Below are positions 62,282 through 64,000 of a DNA stretch of 64,000 nt, one piece after another. Under the pieces are notes generated by a model. It was not told the origin of the DNA and ran no database searches. It worked only from the letters and a program-made list of their open reading frames with translations. Source of the DNA: 40CM-4-68-19 sp036513415. Lineage in GTDB: Bacteria > Myxococcota > Myxococcia > Myxococcales > 40CM-4-68-19. The stretch lies in NCBI GenBank assembly GCA_036513415.1, contig DATBZA010000032.1, forward strand, positions 1-64,000, written 5' to 3'. Position numbers and translations under genes: made by a program. How positions within the stretch are numbered: the stretch's first letter is position 1; the number at the start of each line of letters is the position of its first letter.

Positions 62282-64000
62282 ATGGACTACAGAGACAGCG
62301 TTCACCTGCCGAAGACCGACTTTCCGATGCGCGCCGCGCTCAGCGAGCGCGAGCCGGCGCAGGTCAAGGCATGGGAAGACGAAAAGGTCTACGACAAGCT
62401 GCTGGAGAAGAACGCCAGCGCGCCGAAGTTCGTCTTCCACGACGGCCCGCCGTACGCCAACGGCCCCATCCACCAGGGCCACTTCCTCAACAAGATCCTC
62501 AAGGACCTGGTCTGCAAGTACCACCTCATGGCCGACCACCTGACCGACTTCGTGCCGGGTTGGGACTGCCACGGCCTCCCCATCGAGCGGCAGGTGGACA
62601 AGCAACTCGGCCCGAAGAAGCGGGAGATGAGCGTCGGCGAGTTCCGCCGCGCCTGCCGCAAGTACGCAGAGGAGCAGATCGACCTGCAGCGGAAGGATTT
62701 CAAGCGTCTGGGGATCTTCGCCCGCTGGGACCACCCCTACAAGACGATGGATTTCCGCTACGAGGCGGACATCGTACGCGAGCTGTCGAAGTTCGCCCGC
62801 CGCGGCGCGCTCTACCGCCGCAAGCGGCCGGTGCACTGGTGCTTCACCGACGTCACCGCGCTCGCCGAAGCAGAGGTCGAATACGCGGACAAGACCAGCC
62901 CCTCCATCTACGTCCGCTTTCCGGTCACCTCGGGAGGGCCCGAAGGATGGGGCCTCGCCATCTGGACCACGACGCCCTGGACCATCCCGGCGAACCTGGC
63001 CATTACCGCCAATCCGGACCTGGAGTACGTCGCGTACGATCTGCCACGCCACGGCGTCACGGTCGTTGCCAAGGACCTGCTCCATGCCTTCTTGAAGGAG
63101 TGCGCGCCCGAGGAGCTAGCGCAGGCGTCCGACGCGCGCGGCGACGATCTGCTCTCCGCCGCGCGCGCCACCGGCGCCACCCTCAGGCACCCCGGACGGA
63201 TCAAGAAGACGCTGCAGGGCAGCGAGCTCGAGGGCTGGAAGTACCGCCACCCGCTGGTCGCCCGGGAGAGCCCCGTGGTGATGGGCGCGCACGCGACCGC
63301 GGAGGCCGGCACAGGCCTCGTCCACACCGCGCCCGGCCACGGCGAGGACGACTTCAACATCGGCGTGCAGCTTGGGCTGCCGATCTGGGCTCCGGTGGAC
63401 GGCCTGGGGCGCTTCACCGGCGACGTCGGCATTCCCGGTCTCGCAGGCATGAAGGTCTTCGACGCCAACCCGAAGATCGTCGAGATGCTCTCCTCGGCGG
63501 GCGCCTTGCTCAACGCCGGCGGAAAACCGGGGCAGATCCGCCACAGCTATCCTCACTGCTGGCGCTGCAAGAACCCGGTCATCTTCCGCGCGACCGACCA
63601 GTGGTGGATCGGCCTGGATCTCGAGATCGATCTGCCCGGACGCGCCCGCACCACCATCCGCAAGGCCGCGCTGGCCGCCATCGACGAGATCGCCGCGCAC
63701 GGCGGCTTCATCCCTGCCTGGGGCAAGGAGCGCATCCGCAGCATGGTGGAGGGCCGGCCCGACTGGTGCGTCTCGCGCCAGCGGGTCTGGGGCGTGCCCA
63801 TTCCGGTCTTCTATTGCGGCAAGGATCGCGAGCCGCTGGTCTCGCCGGAAGTGATGGAACACGTCGCGGGCATTTTCGACAAGGAAGGCGCCGACGCATG
63901 GTTCGACCGCTCCGTGCGTGACCTGCTGCCGTCGCCGGCTCCGCGCTGTGCGAAGTGTGGCGGCACCGAGTTCGAGAAGGAGACCGACATCCTCGACGTC
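62282..64000 (+). CDS. ileS: Isoleucyl-tRNA synthetase, N-terminal part
   Basis: This is the first 573 codons; the gene runs off the window. Class I signature HIGH appears as GPIHQGHFLNKILKD (near residue 62), the editing domain has WTTTPWTIPANLAI and TGLVHTAPGHGEDDF, and a zinc-like Cys pair is in YPHCWRCKNP. SMVEGRPDWCVSRQRVWGVPIP follows. The KMSKS loop and C-terminal domain lie beyond the edge. ATG 62282 gives MDYRDSVHLPKTDFPMRA, the family N-terminus. It is divergent from the acyltransferase gene. Confidence 0.96.
   Translation, partial: MDYRDSVHLPKTDFPMRAALSEREPAQVKAWEDEKVYDKLLEKNASAPKFVFHDGPPYANGPIHQGHFLNKILKDLVCKYHLMADHLTDFVPGWDCHGLPIERQVDKQLGPKKREMSVGEFRRACRKYAEEQIDLQRKDFKRLGIFARWDHPYKTMDFRYEADIVRELSKFARRGALYRRKRPVHWCFTDVTALAEAEVEYADKTSPSIYVRFPVTSGGPEGWGLAIWTTTPWTIPANLAITANPDLEYVAYDLPRHGVTVVAKDLLHAFLKECAPEELAQASDARGDDLLSAARATGATLRHPGRIKKTLQGSELEGWKYRHPLVARESPVVMGAHATAEAGTGLVHTAPGHGEDDFNIGVQLGLPIWAPVDGLGRFTGDVGIPGLAGMKVFDANPKIVEMLSSAGALLNAGGKPGQIRHSYPHCWRCKNPVIFRATDQWWIGLDLEIDLPGRARTTIRKAALAAIDEIAAHGGFIPAWGKERIRSMVEGRPDWCVSRQRVWGVPIPVFYCGKDREPLVSPEVMEHVAGIFDKEGADAWFDRSVRDLLPSPAPRCAKCGGTEFEKETDILDV

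Overview
The window is a GC-rich, gene-dense bacterial chromosome segment. It suggests a Gram-negative deltaproteobacterium-type organism, most likely Myxococcota close to Anaeromyxobacter. This rests on (i) a complete Kdo/lipid A/Lpt envelope block running into rpoN, hpf, ptsN, hprK and rapZ, an order known from Deltaproteobacteria, (ii) HPr kinase together with sigma-54 and RapZ, and (iii) very strong G/C at third codon positions. The assignment is an inference; no rRNA or tRNA gene was recognised in the window.

Layout. 1-204 is the tail of an SSB gene, followed by about 1.1 kb with no recognisable gene and two palindromes. 1.3-8.6 kb (mostly minus strand) holds recQ, radC, a cAMP-type binding protein, moaC, a TPR/metallopeptidase lipoprotein and a TatD-like hydrolase, with trxB on the plus strand. 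8.7-20.1 kb is sugar-nucleotide and surface-polymer metabolism: glmU-glmS, UDP-glucose dehydrogenase, an NAD-sugar epimerase, wecB and an asparagine-synthetase-like protein that lacks the glutaminase nucleophile. 20.9-27.8 kb is the chain kdsB-pyrG-kdsA-kdsC-lpxL-lptC-lptA-lptB, in which nearly every junction is a 4-bp stop/start overlap. 27.9-32.7 kb is rpoN-hpf-ptsN-hprK-rapZ. 33.9-38.7 kb has purF, a sulfite-oxidase-fold enzyme, an NlpC/P60 hydrolase, a ceramidase-like protein and a collapsed psuG pseudogene. 38.9-45.6 kb is two large secreted subtilases, each with its own terminator. 45.7-64 kb has a Sua5-type enzyme, purL, a hybrid histidine kinase, a RimK-like ligase, a DsbA-fold protein, a large membrane Fe-S oxidoreductase, a double GNAT, a CorC/CNNM protein, purS-purQ, a metallophosphoesterase, a GNAT-fold acyltransferase and the first 573 codons of ileS.

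The structure that genes do not explain is in the gaps after stop codons. Two unrelated repeat families occupy 3' ends. One is a small hairpin repeat whose first three bases are the TAG stop codon of the upstream gene (trxB, a 20-codon ORF, ptsN, the DsbA-fold gene), with an apparent compensatory change in the stem. The other is a set of elements with about 40-bp inverted ends: three are 174-178 bp with a shared core, and a fourth, 456 bp long, carries a GxxExxY-family gene. All four lie 2-28 bp beyond a stop codon. These are the strongest candidates for something not yet described.

Limits: functions come from reading the translations and recognising motifs; no database search was run, and starts without a clear ribosome binding site are flagged.
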